Source of the DNA: an uncultured Pseudodesulfovibrio sp.
GTDB taxonomy: Bacteria; Desulfobacterota; Desulfovibrionia; Desulfovibrionales; Desulfovibrionaceae
Assembly (NCBI GenBank): GCA_947259235.1
Contig: CAMYLL010000200.1
Location: forward strand, 1 to 5,571
Direction of reading: 5' to 3'
DNA: 5,571 nucleotides
Shown: one piece after another, positions 5,568 through 5,571 of the stretch
Layout of the letters: the number at the start of each line of letters is the position of its first letter
Numbering within the stretch: the stretch's first letter is position 1
Program-made: the position numbers and the translations under genes
The notes under the pieces: generated by a model
The model's input: only the letters and a program-made list of their open reading frames with translations
Told to the model about the DNA's origin: nothing
The model's database searches: none

Positions 5568-5571
5568 AATC

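Larger units (their letters stand above)
4825..5571. other. Non-coding region behind the efflux operon (747 bp)
   Basis: No ORF here has a Shine-Dalgarno sequence, a recognisable domain or plausible composition. The longest ones (64 to 87 codons, at 5087-5281 and 5056-5310 on +, and 5109-5372 on -) overlap each other and are Arg/Cys/Pro-rich translations of GC-rich DNA. The first 110 bp hold a hairpin cassette. Bases 4984-5007 are an 8-bp tandem repeat. Bases 5041-5120 and 5270-5310 are AT-rich, 5130-5240 is GC-rich and full of small dyads, and 5400-5550 is again AT-rich with a terminator. Bases 5370-5440 show nothing I can interpret. The abrupt composition changes suggest regulatory DNA or acquired fragments rather than a decayed gene. 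Confidence 0.6.

Noticed and set aside
4825..5571. CRISPR array, tRNA, rRNA or insertion sequence in the downstream gap
   Set aside because: No repeat-spacer periodicity of CRISPR size, no cloverleaf with TTCRA arm, no rRNA-like segment and no transposase frame or matching terminal inverted repeats were seen.

Overview
The window looks like part of a GC-rich Gram-negative chromosome. I infer a Desulfovibrio/Pseudodesulfovibrio-type bacterium (Desulfovibrionaceae) from three things: codons that strongly favour G or C at the third position, the style of the efflux proteins, and a GC-rich hairpin cassette behind the operon that resembles intergenic repeats I associate with that group. This assignment is from memory and composition, not from a search, and is moderately confident at best.

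Layout. Bases 1-228 are a non-coding upstream region with unusually many TGAC/GTCA tetramers, a 14-bp tandem repeat and two dyads. A strong Shine-Dalgarno sequence then leads into a 57-codon ORF (229-402). Its first 20 residues are a recognisable FAD-binding Rossmann N-terminus. The rest of the enzyme is missing, so I read it as an in-frame deletion remnant of a FAD-dependent oxidoreductase. Twenty-four bases later begins a two-gene efflux operon: a lipoprotein periplasmic adaptor (membrane fusion protein, 427-1545) and an RND inner-membrane pump of the HAE/AcrB type (1600-4824), separated by 54 bp. Together they would form the inner-membrane and periplasmic part of a proton-driven tripartite exporter. 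No outer-membrane TolC-like gene and no regulator is present, so those partners must lie elsewhere.

Bases 4825-5571 (747 bp) contain no convincing gene. They hold a hairpin-rich repeat cassette just behind the operon, three perfect copies of an 8-bp tandem repeat, three 11-bp phased repeats in an AT-rich patch, an 11-bp tandem duplication merging into a 15-bp dyad, several stem-loops, and a credible intrinsic terminator at 5502-5525. The latter could end a small structured RNA or attenuate a gene beyond the right edge.

I did not find a clearly new multi-gene system. The points most worth a second look are the oxidoreductase remnant at the head of the efflux operon with its TGAC-rich control region, the Lys-less TM10 relay motif of the RND pump, and the 11-bp phased repeats followed by a possible terminated transcript in the downstream gap.
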